From positions 1 to 64,000 of the forward strand of contig NZ_LAHA01000047.1 in the NCBI RefSeq assembly GCF_002608075.1: 64,000 bases of DNA, given 5' to 3'. The notes under the pieces are model-generated. The model was not told the origin of the DNA. It saw nothing but the letters and a program-made list of their open reading frames with translations, and did not search any database. Position 1 is the first letter of the stretch. Each line of letters begins with the position of its first letter. This DNA is from Nostoc linckia z4 (lineage in GTDB: Bacteria; Cyanobacteriota; Cyanobacteriia; Cyanobacteriales; Nostocaceae). The position numbers were made by a program, and so were the translations under genes. This document shows positions 1-6,850 of the stretch, in pieces.

Positions 1-147
1 GCCTCTTGCGGCTTAAAGTTCATCGATGAGGAACGGGTTCACCTGCATCACATCGATGGAAATCACGCCAACTGGAAGAAAAATAATCTGGAAGCAATTC
101 ACGAGAGTTGCCACGATTATAAGCACATGAGCAAAAGCGCAAGCTAA
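1..147 (+). CDS. Group II intron maturase/reverse transcriptase, C-terminal HNH end (partial)
   Basis: Frame 1 is open from the first base to TAA at 145-147 and gives 48 residues: ASCGLKF, then HHIDGNHANWKKNNLEAIH, then SCHDYKHMSKS. The pattern CGL...HHIDGNH..W...NL...H.SCH is the En (HNH) domain at the C-terminus of bacterial group II intron proteins, which nicks the target strand during retrohoming. The final HMSK is also typical. The domain reads intact, so the element may be or recently have been mobile. The reverse transcriptase and maturase parts are off the window edge. Confidence 0.85.
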   Translation, partial: ASCGLKFIDEERVHLHHIDGNHANWKKNNLEAIHESCHDYKHMSKSAS

Positions 148-156
148 GAACATCGG

Positions 157-229
157 GAGCCGTGTACACGGAAACGGGTACGCACGGATCTAACTGAGAG
201 GTGCGGGGAATAATATCCCCCATCGACTC
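157..229 (+). ncRNA. Group II intron domains V and VI
   Basis: Domain V occupies 157-190, exactly 34 nt. Its 5' strand begins GAGCCGTGTAC, has a GGAAAC-type loop region, and closes with GTACGCACGGATC. Domain VI follows at 196-229, with outer arms GAG/CTC and an inner GGGG/CCCC helix carrying unpaired A residues, one of which would be the branch-point adenosine. Domain V is the catalytic core of the ribozyme, and its good pairing suggests it is not badly decayed. Confidence 0.8.
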
Positions 230-232
230 AAC

Positions 233-340
233 CAGCAAATCATTAATGATGAAGATGACGAAAATGTAAACGAATCATTTATTGAATATCTATATTTTGC
301 AATTCAGAACTTAGAAAGCGCAGTAGAAACAATTGAATAG
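233..340 (+). pseudogene. 3' exon of a gene interrupted by the group II intron
   Basis: Directly after the inferred intron end, a 35-codon frame reads QQIINDEDDENVNESF, then IEYLYFAIQNLESAVETIE and a TAG stop. It has no start codon of its own, so it is best read as the C-terminal end of a protein whose 5' exon precedes the intron. The tail is acidic and looks helical. The protein is not recognised. If the intron splices, the gene could still be functional, so 'interrupted' is safer than 'dead'. A HIP1 site follows at about 369. Confidence 0.5.
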
Positions 341-423
341 TTAAGTAAGAGCGATCGCCTTTGATGTGCGATCGCTTTTATTTTCCTCGCTTGTAGATTG
401 TAAATATTGTGTAAACTTTATAT

Positions 424-450
424 TTATAGTAAGACGACCAACTATAATAA
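424..450 (+). promoter_or_regulatory. Promoter/operator-like inverted repeat upstream of the 486 gene
   Basis: The arms TTATAGT (424-430) and ACTATAA (441-447) are perfect inverted repeats with a 10-bp spacer. The right arm includes TATAAT (443-448), a consensus -10 box. The 17-mer GACGACCAACTATAATA (433-449) occurs again as its exact reverse complement at 63522-63538, and related versions lie at 62658 and 63470. A shared regulator is inferred; the ribbon-helix-helix protein encoded at 62993-63445 is the nearest candidate. Confidence 0.6.
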
Positions 451-472
451 GAAGTATAAATCCTTAGAAAAA

Positions 473-484
473 GGTATCCGACCA
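473..484 (+). promoter_or_regulatory. Leader motif GGTATCCGACCA before a start codon
   Basis: GGTATCCGACCA lies two bases before the ATG at 486. The same 11-12 bases precede the start codons at 63580 and 63852, and one copy at 1247-1258 has no adjacent ATG. The A-rich run plus GG may act as a weak ribosome-binding site, but conservation through CCGACC goes beyond a Shine-Dalgarno sequence and suggests a translational or operator element. Confidence 0.5.
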
Positions 485-485
485 A

Positions 486-1196
486 ATGACACGCTTTTCT
501 GCTAAGGCACACACTAGAACTGACTACACTTACTCTAATTTTCATCAATCTTTACTGCATGAAGATAACAGTGAAGACTATGCTTTAAGACATATTTACT
601 CATTAGAAAATACTAAGATTCTGCTCCAAAAATGGGGATGGAGTGCTGAGGAAATTAAGCAAGGTATAGACTACACAACTATTGACGTTTATAAAAACCA
701 AGTTTGGTTACACATCCCCAATAAAATTGAAAAGCGTGGCCAACTAATTAAAATTCGTGGAATATCTAGATTTATTTCAAAGGCTGATTTTGTAGAAGTT
801 TTAATCAGTCGCTCTTGGGCTAAAGCCGATCCATATAAATTAGAACCTGGATCGGATTGGGATGAACTAATAGCCCGTGGCAATACTGGTGACTTCTACG
901 AGGTCAAATTATATCAATATGAAATTACTTGCACTTGTCACGCCTATAGTGGGTTAGAAAAAGCGTTTAACCAGGATGTAGTCGCTACAAAACACTTAAT
1001 GTTAAATCCTAAAGCTCAGGGACAAATACCTGACAAACACATATTTGCAGCTTGGAAATATGTCGGGGCTGAAACCTTACGCCAATACGAATATTGCTGG
1101 ATAGAACGCAAGGAAGCTGCTATGAGAGAACAGAAAAAATATTCATGGGAATTTGACCCTGACTCAGAAGTAGAGACAGAGATTTTGAACTGGTAG
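486..1196 (+). CDS. Hypothetical protein with SWIM-like cysteine cluster
   Basis: The 236-residue product is not recognised as a whole. In the middle (about residues 140-175) the segment YEVKLYQYEITCTCHAYSG followed by ATKHLM resembles a SWIM-type zinc finger (CxC...CxH), but the second cysteine is replaced, so metal binding is uncertain. The N-terminal half (residues 30-100) is probably alpha/beta. The start is supported by the GGTATCCGACCA leader and the -10-like TATAAT box upstream. It is the first gene after the intron-interrupted gene and belongs by its promoter to the possible 63-kb regulon. Confidence 0.7.
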   Translation: MTRFSAKAHTRTDYTYSNFHQSLLHEDNSEDYALRHIYSLENTKILLQKWGWSAEEIKQGIDYTTIDVYKNQVWLHIPNKIEKRGQLIKIRGISRFISKADFVEVLISRSWAKADPYKLEPGSDWDELIARGNTGDFYEVKLYQYEITCTCHAYSGLEKAFNQDVVATKHLMLNPKAQGQIPDKHIFAAWKYVGAETLRQYEYCWIERKEAAMREQKKYSWEFDPDSEVETEILNW

Positions 1197-1246
1197 TTAA
1201 CTGGCCGCCAGCCTACAGCCATAAGCGAAGGCCCCGCAGCAGGGGA

Positions 1247-1258
1247 GGTATCCGACCA
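1247..1258 (+). promoter_or_regulatory. Orphan copy of the GGTATCCGACCA leader
   Basis: An exact copy of the 12-mer lies 52 bp after the stop of the 486 gene and about 63 bp before the next ATG at 1322. It may be a remnant of a displaced gene start or a protein- or RNA-binding site in the leader of the 1322 gene. Confidence 0.35.
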
Positions 1259-1321
1259 AAGATATTCACCCCTGCTTTACTTAGGGCAATTTCATATTAA
1301 CAACTTTCCTCTAAGAAAAAC

Positions 1322-1537
1322 ATGAAACAAGGAAGGCCACCCAAACCTATGTATGTGGTTGTTGACCACGAAGACCGAATTTTTGGCAGATGGATTGGCA
1401 GAAGCCACTATGTTCTTCTCCACTACACCACGAAGGAAGCAAAGCAGACAATCATAGAGCAAAGACTACCATTAGCCAAGGTAGGCATAGCTAATGCGTT
1501 CACTGTTAATTTAGCGCCTTCAAGATTTTCTCTCTAA
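1322..1537 (+). CDS. Small hypothetical protein
   Basis: The 71-residue basic product begins MKQGRPPKPMYVVVDHEDR and is not recognised. The opening KQGRPPKP resembles an AT-hook-like GRP tripeptide, but this is weak. The ATG is preceded by CCTCTAAGAA, one of the short repeats scattered over the window. It is codirectional with the neighbours at 486 and 1615. Confidence 0.45.
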   Translation: MKQGRPPKPMYVVVDHEDRIFGRWIGRSHYVLLHYTTKEAKQTIIEQRLPLAKVGIANAFTVNLAPSRFSL

Positions 1538-1614
1538 CAAGTCTGCAATCGCGTAGATGCAAACTAAGCGATCGCTATCGAACTCACGTTAAACTCATCC
1601 TCTAAGAATTTATC

Positions 1615-2010
1615 ATGACACCAGAACAAACTAACCTTTGGCTTGAAATTCAACATCGGCAAATGCTTGCACTTGAGCAAATAGCTGAGACTTTAAATAG
1701 ATTGACTCCTAATACTGCACCAAACTATCAGCGAAAAATTGAAGAATTCAAGCATTTTGATTGGTCTAGTATTGATGCAACTGTTGAACGTGCCGATCAG
1801 TATGGAGCGGCGATAGTAACTTGGAAAGGATATGAATTTATTAGGCGATCGCCCTCCAATAAGTTCGGTGCAGCTGTTTGGTTCTCTCGCTGCACTGGCA
1901 AAGATGATGCAGGTGAAAATGTCTATGAACGTCTGATTACCTTTAAACCTGTTTCTGATAAAGCAGTCGATCCACTTCCTGAGAAAGTTAGCCGTTATTT
2001 GGATCGTTAA
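1615..2010 (+). CDS. Conserved-looking cyanobacterial accessory protein
   Basis: The 131-residue protein has an N-terminal helical part (residues 1-45, LWLEIQHRQMLALEQIAETL) and a C-terminal beta-rich part around AIVTWKGYEFIRRSP, FGAAVWFSRCTGKD and ERLITFKP. The latter block looks strongly constrained, and I associate it with unnamed proteins of cyanobacterial plasmids, but I cannot assign a function. The start lies just after CCTCTAAGAA. The fold around FIRRSP could bind nucleic acid (inference only). Confidence 0.65.
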   Translation: MTPEQTNLWLEIQHRQMLALEQIAETLNRLTPNTAPNYQRKIEEFKHFDWSSIDATVERADQYGAAIVTWKGYEFIRRSPSNKFGAAVWFSRCTGKDDAGENVYERLITFKPVSDKAVDPLPEKVSRYLDR

Positions 2011-2082
2011 CTAAAAACTAACTCTGGTAGCTAGCTGTCGCCAGAGTTTAACTTTCTCCCAAAGCCAGCCGCACTGTTAAAT

Positions 2083-2119
2083 AACTAATGACCAATGACT
2101 AATGACTAATGACCAATGG
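2083..2119. repeat. Heptamer-type short tandem repeat
   Basis: Five tandem near-copies of a 7-base unit (CTAATGA / CCAATGA) lie here. This is the STRR class typical of heterocystous cyanobacteria. It separates the 1615 gene from the long inverted repeat that follows. Confidence 0.85.
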
Positions 2120-2131
2120 ATTTTCTTAAGC

Positions 2132-2257
2132 GGCCAAAAATGCAACTAGGCTTGTAACCAGGCCAGCCCGCGAAACCGCCGCGTTGCCGCAGCAGTTTTT
2201 TAGTTTAGGCTGTGTCTGGTTGCAAGGGCTGGCTTAGGGAAAGTTGCATTTTTGGCC
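2132..2257. repeat. 126-bp element with perfect 16-bp terminal inverted repeats
   Basis: The ends GGCCAAAAATGCAACT (2132-2147) and AGTTGCATTTTTGGCC (2242-2257) are perfect reverse complements. Further pairing occurs inside: AACCAGGCCAGCCC on the left has a partner near GGGCTGGC on the right, and CCGCCGCGTTGCCGCAG sits near the tip. A transcript could form a long hairpin. It may be a miniature transposable element, a bidirectional terminator or a single-strand origin; the sequence does not decide. From here to 2593 I see only AT-rich DNA, a HIP1-like site near 2399 and one CTTAGAGGAA motif near 2330. Confidence 0.75.
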
Positions 2258-2593
2258 GACGAGTGGGTTTTAAATTATGTAAAAAACTATATCGAGCGTA
2301 CACTGCATTAAAACTTCCCTGAAATTTCTTAGAGGAAACTAATTCTGGCGATTCCTCTTTTTATAACCCAAGCCTGTACGCCCAAGGGTTTGGATTGTGC
2401 GATCGCAATTATCTTATGTTAATTTAATAAATTGTTATTATTCTTTATATATTGTATGAATATCCAACTAATAGTCAAAAGTAAGAGTTTGCGGCTACTT
2501 AGATTAATTTGACAGGCTCAAGACAAAGAATAGCTATTTTTAATACAGCTATTGCTAATAGGTAGTAGCTACCTTGAGATTAGAAAACTACAG

Positions 2594-2887
2594 TTAAACA
2601 AAAAAATTCTCAGAGGGGGTACATAGAAATCCGTGTTTCAAAGGAAAATAACGATCGAGAGTTTCGGGTAGATTTAACTCCTTCATCGTTGCAATACCCC
2701 TACATAAATCAATGCAATAGTAGGGGTCTTTACTTGCTTGGGTAGTTCTTTTATAAGTGAAGGCGATCGCAGTGATTGGGGAAGGTGGGTAGCTGTAATT
2801 AGTACGCTCTAGAGATAGCGTAAAGTGGACAATTTGACAATCTTTAATCCTAAATCTACTTGGCGTATAGTCATAATCTGTTCGCAC
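2594..2887 (-). CDS. Hypothetical protein
   Basis: The 97-residue frame is not recognised. It contains two cysteines in CIDLCRG and a C-terminal stretch LPETLDRYFPLKHGFLCTP. It carries an in-frame HIP1 site. Composition is plausible for protein, but no ribosome-binding site stands out and there is no operon partner, so this is a tentative gene. Confidence 0.4.
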   Translation of the reverse strand: MRTDYDYTPSRFRIKDCQIVHFTLSLERTNYSYPPSPITAIAFTYKRTTQASKDPYYCIDLCRGIATMKELNLPETLDRYFPLKHGFLCTPSENFFV

Positions 2888-3083
2888 GCAACAAGACTTG
2901 ATTTACGGTTCAGAAGCTCGAAAGAAAACATCAAAGCGCAGGGTTTCCAAAAAATCGGATAGGTTCATACTTGATTTGATTCAATGAACCAAAAAAGCTC
3001 TATGCGAGATGTATAAGTGGTGTGATGATCTTGCTAGAAAATGCTCATGTTTCACATATATCCCAGTGCTACATAAATAAACA

Positions 3084-3121
3084 GAGCCAGTCTGGTGTTT
3101 CTCAGGCTCCCAGACTGGCTC
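3084..3121. terminator. Strong hairpin with 12-bp arms
   Basis: GAGCCAGTCTGG (3084-3095) and CCAGACTGGCTC (3110-3121) are perfect inverted repeats around a 14-base loop. There is no downstream T-run on the plus strand. It lies 31 bp before the ATG at 3153, so it may be a stem in that gene's leader rather than a terminator. Confidence 0.5.
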
Positions 3122-3152
3122 CCAGCTTCAAAAACATACAAAGGATTGAACA

Positions 3153-3452
3153 ATGATGAAACGTAAACTTCGATCTACTATCCAACCCCATTCACAGATT
3201 AAATCAATGCAGACAGAAACAATAGTCTCAAAGGAACTTTTCTGCAAGAAAATTCCAAGACCCATCACTAACACTACCATTATTGGCATTATTACCATTA
3301 TTGGGTCGGTAGCTGTTTTGGTAATACCCCTCTCGGCTTTAAAAGTATTGTCACTATCAAAATGTGGAAAGATACATATCCAACTTAACCCTTTTGAGTT
3401 GCAACTCATAAAAGAAGAAACTTGTATGCCGTCTGACCAACAAATAAAATAA
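3153..3452 (+). CDS. Small membrane protein, hypothetical
   Basis: The product is 99 residues. A single clear hydrophobic segment lies at about residues 42-65 (TTIIGIITIIGSVAVLVIPL), with a basic N-terminal side (KRKLR...KK) and a hydrophilic C-terminal tail carrying two cysteines. The positive-inside rule would place the N-terminus in the cytoplasm. The family is not recognised. Two adjacent ATGs are possible starts. The hairpin at 3084-3121 would lie in its 5' leader. Confidence 0.45.
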   Translation: MMKRKLRSTIQPHSQIKSMQTETIVSKELFCKKIPRPITNTTIIGIITIIGSVAVLVIPLSALKVLSLSKCGKIHIQLNPFELQLIKEETCMPSDQQIK

Positions 3453-3741
3453 CCACTGCTAGGGCAGGTTTACGATGCCTGCCCTGACCTATGCGTTGCT
3501 TGCGGCGGGCTATGGCTACGCACCCCACCTATAAAACCTGCTAATAACTTTCACTTATCTTGTTAAACAGTATGTTTCTGCTCCTGCTTATCACAGTGCC
3601 TATTCTGCTAAAATCACGTTTGTGACTGCTCCCTGGTTTTAATAAGAAATAAGCGATCGCCCACTGCTGCATAATTAGTTTCAGCTTTGGGGAAAGGGTG
3701 CGATCGCTCAAAGAAGACTACCATTTCACAACAAAATCGAT

Positions 3742-4032
3742 ATGATAAGGGCACAGAAAATCATACCAAGGCGGATGAGTGAGCAGGGGGTGTTACGGGC
3801 ATTGCAACGACGCGGGGAAAAAGCTGATGTGGATGCGTTTACATCTCATGATTTTAGAAGAACTTTTATCGGTAATCTATTGGATGCGGGGGCAGATATC
3901 GTCACCATAGCAAAACTTGCAGGTCATGCGTCGCCAAGTACTACAAGTAAGTATGACAGGCGGGGAGAAGCGGCGAAGAAACGGGCGATTGATTTGCTGA
4001 ATGTGCCTTACAAGGGGCAAAAAAATCGCTGA
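3742..4032 (+). pseudogene. Tyrosine recombinase, C-terminal catalytic fragment
   Basis: The 96-residue frame has the end of the catalytic domain of phage-integrase-type recombinases: SHDFRRTF supplies the H-x-x-R box, LAGHASPSTTSKYDRRG supplies the G-H and the nucleophilic tyrosine. The N-terminal DNA-binding domain and the first catalytic arginine are missing, and upstream DNA (3600-3740) holds no continuation. It is therefore a truncated relic, perhaps left by loss of an integrated element. A complete recombinase is encoded at 29170-30255. Confidence 0.75.
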
Positions 4033-4061
4033 AGAACACCGTTTCGGAACGATGACCCCTC

Positions 4062-4541
4062 TCATGAGAGAAGTTCTTTCCGGCGAATATTGAGGAGAAC
4101 CTGCCCAAATTTTTTGATTTCTAATTCCTTTTTACCAGTAAACTGGTTGCCGTTTTTCGGTCTTATTAATTGTGCATCCCGAAGTTTACGAAGGCTTATC
4201 AATTGTTCCGAGTCCCCTCCAGATGCATTTACCCGTGAGAAACCCCCCTCAAAAAGCTGGTCAACCGTAATGGTGTGTCTTGCTTCAGAAGCCTCGACGA
4301 TTTTCCGAAATAGCTTCTTTTCCGCCGGACCGAGATGGCGAATCATCTCGTCCGCCTCGTTTAAAAGTGCCTGTGCAACTTGATTAGCTTCTGTAGCGGT
4401 CAGCCTAAACATCTTTCCCGGCCAGTCGAGTTCAAATCCCTGAATCCGGTCGATGAGTCGCGTCAGAGCTTCCCGAAAAAGGATCACGCATACGAGCGCA
4501 AATAAGGGCCAAACGAAGGGGACGAAATCTTGAGGTATCAT
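4062..4541 (-). CDS. Membrane-anchored protein with C-terminal winged-helix-like domain (paralogue of 24694-25239)
   Basis: The 159-residue protein starts with a transmembrane helix (about residues 8-25, FVPFVWPLFALVCVILFREAL). A helical middle and a C-terminal block LRKLRDAQLIRPKNGNQF...KELEIKKFGQVLL follow. The same order and C-terminal pattern (LR..xLIRPK.G.QF..GKE.EI..FG..VL) is seen in the protein at 24694-25239, so the two form a family. The C-terminal block suggests a winged helix. Function is unknown; a membrane-tethered sensor or effector is a guess. Confidence 0.65.
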   Translation of the reverse strand: MIPQDFVPFVWPLFALVCVILFREALTRLIDRIQGFELDWPGKMFRLTATEANQVAQALLNEADEMIRHLGPAEKKLFRKIVEASEARHTITVDQLFEGGFSRVNASGGDSEQLISLRKLRDAQLIRPKNGNQFTGKKELEIKKFGQVLLNIRRKELLS

Positions 4542-4671
4542 AATTGGTTTGAACCTTTGGAAGCATAACTAGTACAGCACGGCGGAAATAAGCAGACCAC
4601 ATACCCGTTTCTTCTCCAGCCAGAATGTAAATGTTCCCACTGCGTTCATCATTACTGAAAGATGACACAAG

Positions 4672-5640
4672 CTAATTGTGAAGCCAGAAAGGATAGCCGC
4701 TTTGGAAGATTTGTTGATCATTAAAATTATTCCACGCAGATACTCTGCCCAATATATAAACTGGTGAATTATTGACCTGGATTCCCCAATCCATTCCGTA
4801 GTTATTATCTCCGAGAAATAAATTTTGTCCTGGTAAAACTGTCCATGACTTGAATGGTTCTCTAGGCGCATCAGGATGATAAAGAGTTACTTTAACAGGA
4901 TTTTGCGTTCCATTGTTGAATGCAACTTTTCCTATTCTTCCTGTCCATCCTGATGAACCTGGTCTGTAAGGAAGCGGGTTATAAGTTGCTGAGTAGATTG
5001 GCAGCGGGTTTTGATTGCATGGAACCAATGCTTTAGTCAAATCAGCTGTTAGACAACTTTTAAAACTGGCTATATAGTCATTAACTCTTCTAAGATAGTC
5101 TGCCTGATTGTCCTGTGCCTTCTGGTGATAATTTCCTGGGAAAGGAAGTCCTCCTGTAACAACCACTTGGGACATCCATTCTGCTCGTCTCAAACAATTT
5201 TCGATTGCTGTGGCTCTCGAAATACCTCCGCTCAAAATGTCTTGCGGTTTTAATGGTTGAAAGGCTTTATCGTGACAGACTCGAAAGAGTCCTTCAGTGA
5301 ATGCTGTATTGCATTGAGCTTCCGTTGTTCCAATTGTGTAGTAGCAACGATCATGATTGTTACAAACCTCCGTGAAACTGAAATCGTAGCCGAGGCTACC
5401 GAAGTTGTCGTATTCACCTGGTCTCCCGCCTGGGATACTACAGCCGTTAGGTCTTTTAGCATACGGGTATGAAGGGAGCGTTTCATTGCCCTCTCCACTA
5501 TCTAAATATTCTCTCCAGCAAGGCAAATTATATCCATCCTTACTACCACAGTCTTGTGCACTTGCTGCCTGTTCAGATGAAAAGAAAAATATTTCAAATG
5601 CTATTAGTGAAACTAGAACCGTTACAAATTTCTTCATCAC
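4672..5640 (-). CDS. Secreted phospholipase A2-like protein
   Basis: The 322-residue protein begins with a signal peptide (about residues 1-28, ending AASAQ). Residues 67-125 carry the secreted PLA2 signature: CSIPGGRPGEYDNFGSLGYD supplies the calcium-loop-like part and EVCNNHDRCYYT (C93, H96, D97, C99) the catalytic His-Asp within the Cys framework, with further cysteines after. The family hydrolyses the sn-2 acyl bond of phospholipids. Residues 230-322 form an extra beta-rich domain (NGTQNPVKVTLYHP, FKSWTVLPGQNLFLGDNNYG). Activity is inferred from motif conservation. Confidence 0.75.
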   Translation of the reverse strand: MMKKFVTVLVSLIAFEIFFFSSEQAASAQDCGSKDGYNLPCWREYLDSGEGNETLPSYPYAKRPNGCSIPGGRPGEYDNFGSLGYDFSFTEVCNNHDRCYYTIGTTEAQCNTAFTEGLFRVCHDKAFQPLKPQDILSGGISRATAIENCLRRAEWMSQVVVTGGLPFPGNYHQKAQDNQADYLRRVNDYIASFKSCLTADLTKALVPCNQNPLPIYSATYNPLPYRPGSSGWTGRIGKVAFNNGTQNPVKVTLYHPDAPREPFKSWTVLPGQNLFLGDNNYGMDWGIQVNNSPVYILGRVSAWNNFNDQQIFQSGYPFWLHN

Positions 5641-5765
5641 TACCTACTTAACTCGCGTTTCGGCAGTTAGGACATGAACCAACCACACCAGCTATGAAAC
5701 TGTTCCTAGTTGGGCCGAAAGTAGCAAAGCTGCTACCAGCCGCCACGCAACGACTGAAAGTCTTG

Positions 5766-6161
5766 TGCCGATGGGACGATAAGATTGCCGCGACTAGAAC
5801 CATAATTTTGCCGCTTTAAAGGCTGTAATACTTATTGTTCGGTTCGAGCGTTCGCATTCTTTTTTGAGGCATTGGAACCATAAAATTGCCGGAAATCAAA
5901 ATTGTCACCATAAGCTTGCCAAAAAAAGGTAATCTTAAGATTTGATTTTTAGTTGGGTGTAATATCCTCAAACCCTTATATTGTAAGGGTTTCAGCCTTA
6001 AGGGTTACTTCAATCCTACATTTTTAGTGGGGGTGGATTATGAATACTTTTATCGTCAAATGTATACCATGCAAGGATTATAGACATCGGAAGGATAATA
6101 TTGCCAATGTCAATTGGAAGCATAAGCACGTAAAAACGGCAATATTATGGTTCCACCGACA
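5766..6161. mobile_element. 396-bp transposon-like element, copy 1
   Basis: The sequence recurs at 61713-62108; I saw one difference by eye (C/T near 5966 / 61913). Its ends are TG...CA with 25-bp imperfect terminal inverted repeats starting TGCCGATGGGACGATAAG and, from the other end, TGTCGGTGGAACCATAAT. Inside are about six copies of a motif close to ACCATAATATTGCCG, most near the left end. Multiple subterminal binding motifs and TG/CA ends recall Tn7-like or Mu-like transposon ends. No transposase is present, so it would be non-autonomous. Confidence 0.75.
5970..5992. repeat. Perfect hairpin inside the element
   Basis: AAACCCTTA (5970-5978) and TAAGGGTTT (5984-5992) are perfect inverted repeats with a 5-base loop, followed by CAGCCTTAAGGG, which can compete for pairing. 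The hairpin is also present in copy 2. It may be a terminator or part of a structured transcript. Confidence 0.6.
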
Positions 6162-6165
6162 GTAA
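6040..6165 (+). CDS. 41-residue ORF inside the element
   Basis: The ORF starts after a G-rich AGTGGGGGTGGATT, a plausible ribosome-binding site, and ends just past the element's right end. The peptide begins MNTFIVKCIPCKDYRHRKDN and is basic, with a CxxC pair. Copy 2 encodes the same start, but there the frame runs on to 62160. It may be the leftover N-terminus of a transposition protein after internal deletion, or it may be non-coding. Confidence 0.3.
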   Translation: MNTFIVKCIPCKDYRHRKDNIANVNWKHKHVKTAILWFHRQ

Positions 6166-6741
6166 AGGATTCAGGCGACGTATGGCGGCTGGTGACAGGC
6201 TCGCTACTTCCGCCCCATATTGAAAGTAATAAAACTAGGCTTAAAAGTACCTTTGATAGCTGTTCCAAAAGGAAGTTACGAGCTACTTTAGGTGACTCTC
6301 ACATAATTACTCGACTATAAATATGATTTATTAGAAATTCATAAGTCCAAAGACATAACTTACACTCCACCTTTTGACTATGGCAAAGTATATTTTTTAC
6401 AAAGAATAGTTGTTTTAGATACAAACAGTGAATAATGGCAGTTGATGAATACGTTTCTTACTTTTAGACTGAAAACCATTTGTAAAGGGCATTTCCACAG
6501 CCAAGACCGTGTAACAATTCTGCCCGGTCGTGGCTTTGAAATTTTCTTAGCGTACAATTTTCCTTTTTTGGCACAGTGGCCCTTATACCAATTTTTCTAT
6601 AAGTCTTACATACAGGCTTTTCACCACTTTCTCATTTTTCAAAAGTGAGAATGCTTACCACTCACTGTGAACATCACAAAGTAGTTTTTAATATAAACTT
6701 GTTAACAAGTTTCACTTTTCCCTCTGTCGTCGCCGATAATC

Positions 6742-6798
6742 CTAAGGCTTTTCTAAATTTGGGTTACTCCACACACCTGCTTTAGATGCGATCGCTAT
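6742..6798 (-). pseudogene. Decayed C-terminus of a second thermonuclease
   Basis: On the minus strand this stretch reads IAIASKAGVWSNPNLEKP and then stop. It matches the C-terminal segment MAIASKAGVWNDPN of the intact nuclease encoded next door at 6851-7450. The rest of the copy is gone. A tandem duplication followed by loss of one copy is the simplest explanation. The remainder of 6166-6741 shows no convincing gene. Confidence 0.7.
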
Positions 6799-6850
6799 GT
6801 TTTAGCCTGCTCAAAAGTTGTGAGCTAGAGGCAGTTTAACAAAATTTACT

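Larger units (their letters stand above)
1..232 (+). mobile_element. 3' end of a group II intron
   Basis: Three parts occur in the right order. First is the end of a reading frame with the HNH signature of intron-encoded maturases. Second is a 34-nt hairpin with the domain V pattern (GAGCCGTGTAC, then a GGAAAC loop region, then GTACGCACGGATC). Third is a stem-loop fitting domain VI (GAGAGGTG pairing toward CGACTC) that ends near AAC at about 232. The rest of the intron lies outside the window. The exact 3' splice site is inferred from the AY rule and could be off by a few bases. Confidence 0.85.
5711..6217. mobile_element. Outer imperfect inverted repeats flanking element copy 1
   Basis: The 55 bases to the left of the 396-bp element (5711-5765) and the reverse complement of the 56 bases to its right (6162-6217) align without internal gaps at roughly 70% identity by hand. 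Shared blocks include GAAGTAGC, ACCAGCCGCCA and CTGAA. The element thus lies exactly at the centre of a longer palindrome. Either the real element is about 507 bp, or the inner element inserted into an older palindrome. Confidence 0.6.

Noticed and set aside
5700-6200. CRISPR array
   Set aside because: The repeated ACCATAATATTGCC motifs are short, unevenly spaced and in the element ends; there are no regular spacers or cas genes.
6442-6648. 68-codon frame rich in Phe
   Set aside because: AT-rich intergenic DNA with no ribosome-binding site or recognisable motif.
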